Source: Lentisphaerota bacterium
Lineage (GTDB): Bacteria; Verrucomicrobiota; Kiritimatiellia; UBA8416; JAIOPI01
Assembly: GCA_021413965.1 (NCBI GenBank)
Contig: JAIOPI010000021.1
Span: 124,001 to 188,000 of the forward strand
Reading direction: 5' to 3'
DNA length: 64,000 nt
Shown: positions 63,919-64,000 of the stretch, piece by piece
Numbering within the stretch: position 1 is the first letter of the stretch
Layout of the letters: each line of letters begins with the position of its first letter
Notes under the pieces: generated by a model
Told to the model about the DNA's origin: nothing
The model's input: only the letters and a program-made list of their open reading frames with translations
The model's database searches: none
Translations under genes and position numbers: made by a program

Positions 63919-64000
63919 CCCCACCCGCGGAAGTCGTGGAACGCCGCATCAACGCGCGGCAGGCGTACCGCAGCGATCTGAAGCCCGTCTGGTGCCCCGG
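63909..64000 (+). CDS. korB: 2-oxoacid:ferredoxin oxidoreductase beta subunit (KorB), cut off by the window end
   Basis: The ATG at 63909 overlaps the korA stop by 10 bp and opens a frame that runs to the window edge. The visible 30 residues end with YRSDLKPVWCPG, matching the KorB start (SDxKPxWCPGCGD), where the cysteine is a 4Fe-4S ligand. The remainder of the gene lies outside the window. Confidence 0.85.
   Translation, partial: MDVTPPAEVVERRINARQAYRSDLKPVWCP

Noticed and set aside
62089-63924. A 611-codon minus-strand frame covering korA
   Set aside because: It is antisense to a clearly conserved oxidoreductase and its translation has no recognisable features.

Overview
This is about 64 kb of bacterial chromosome. 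It is GC-rich, with TTG and GTG starts among the candidates and densely packed genes. An exosortase with PrsK/PrsR/PrsT-type partners, two VPDSG/VPDGG-type C-terminal sorting signals, giant secreted repeat proteins, many fibronectin/FG-GAP exported proteins and a plant-type phosphofructokinase together suggest the PVC superphylum (Verrucomicrobiota, Kiritimatiellota or Lentisphaerota). That placement is inference; there is no rRNA in the window. The first 8 kb looks visibly less GC-rich than the stretch from 23 kb onward.

Layout. (1) 0.1-8.9 kb, plus strand: an exported beta-helix protein, then an exopolysaccharide block (Wzx-type flippase, hexapeptide acetyltransferase, pyruvyl transferase, FrhB-like Fe-S protein; the last three genes overlap by ATGA), a small membrane protein and a leucine-rich-repeat protein. 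(2) 8.9-13.1 kb, minus strand: three exported fibronectin-III proteins. (3) 13.5-21.1 kb, minus strand: a translationally coupled operon prsK-prsR-exosortase-prsT, i.e. a histidine kinase, a sigma-54 activator, the sorting transpeptidase and a TPR lipoprotein. (4) 21.6-23.3 kb: two convergent paralogues carrying VPDSG/VPDGG sorting tails. (5) 23.8-43.4 kb: two tandem giant proteins (3030 and 3467 aa) that share a C-terminal gingipain-like (C25) cysteine peptidase, the second with about ten SdrD-B-type repeats. (6) 43.4-45.1 kb: a PqqD-like protein, a 56-aa candidate precursor peptide and a radical SAM/SPASM enzyme, which together look like a RiPP locus directly behind the giant peptidase. (7) 45.2-54.2 kb: a HEAT-repeat protein, an FG-GAP protein, a three-gene envelope module ending in a substrate-binding protein fused to OmpA, a lipoprotein and an outer-membrane barrel. 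(8) 54.5-64 kb: PhyH oxygenase, PHP phosphatase, a di-haem peroxidase with a Cyc2-like cytochrome-porin, phosphofructokinase, and a kinase/response-regulator/KorA/KorB chain in overlapping frames.

Two connections stand out. First, five sites with exact sigma-54 spacing (GG-N10-GC) lie just upstream of both sorting-signal genes and three exported fibronectin/FG-GAP genes. This fits a regulon controlled by the PrsK-PrsR pair encoded between them. Second, the rSAM, precursor and PqqD genes sit immediately behind a C25 peptidase gene, which suggests a peptide-modification system that may use the giant protease. Both are inferences from sequence and layout.
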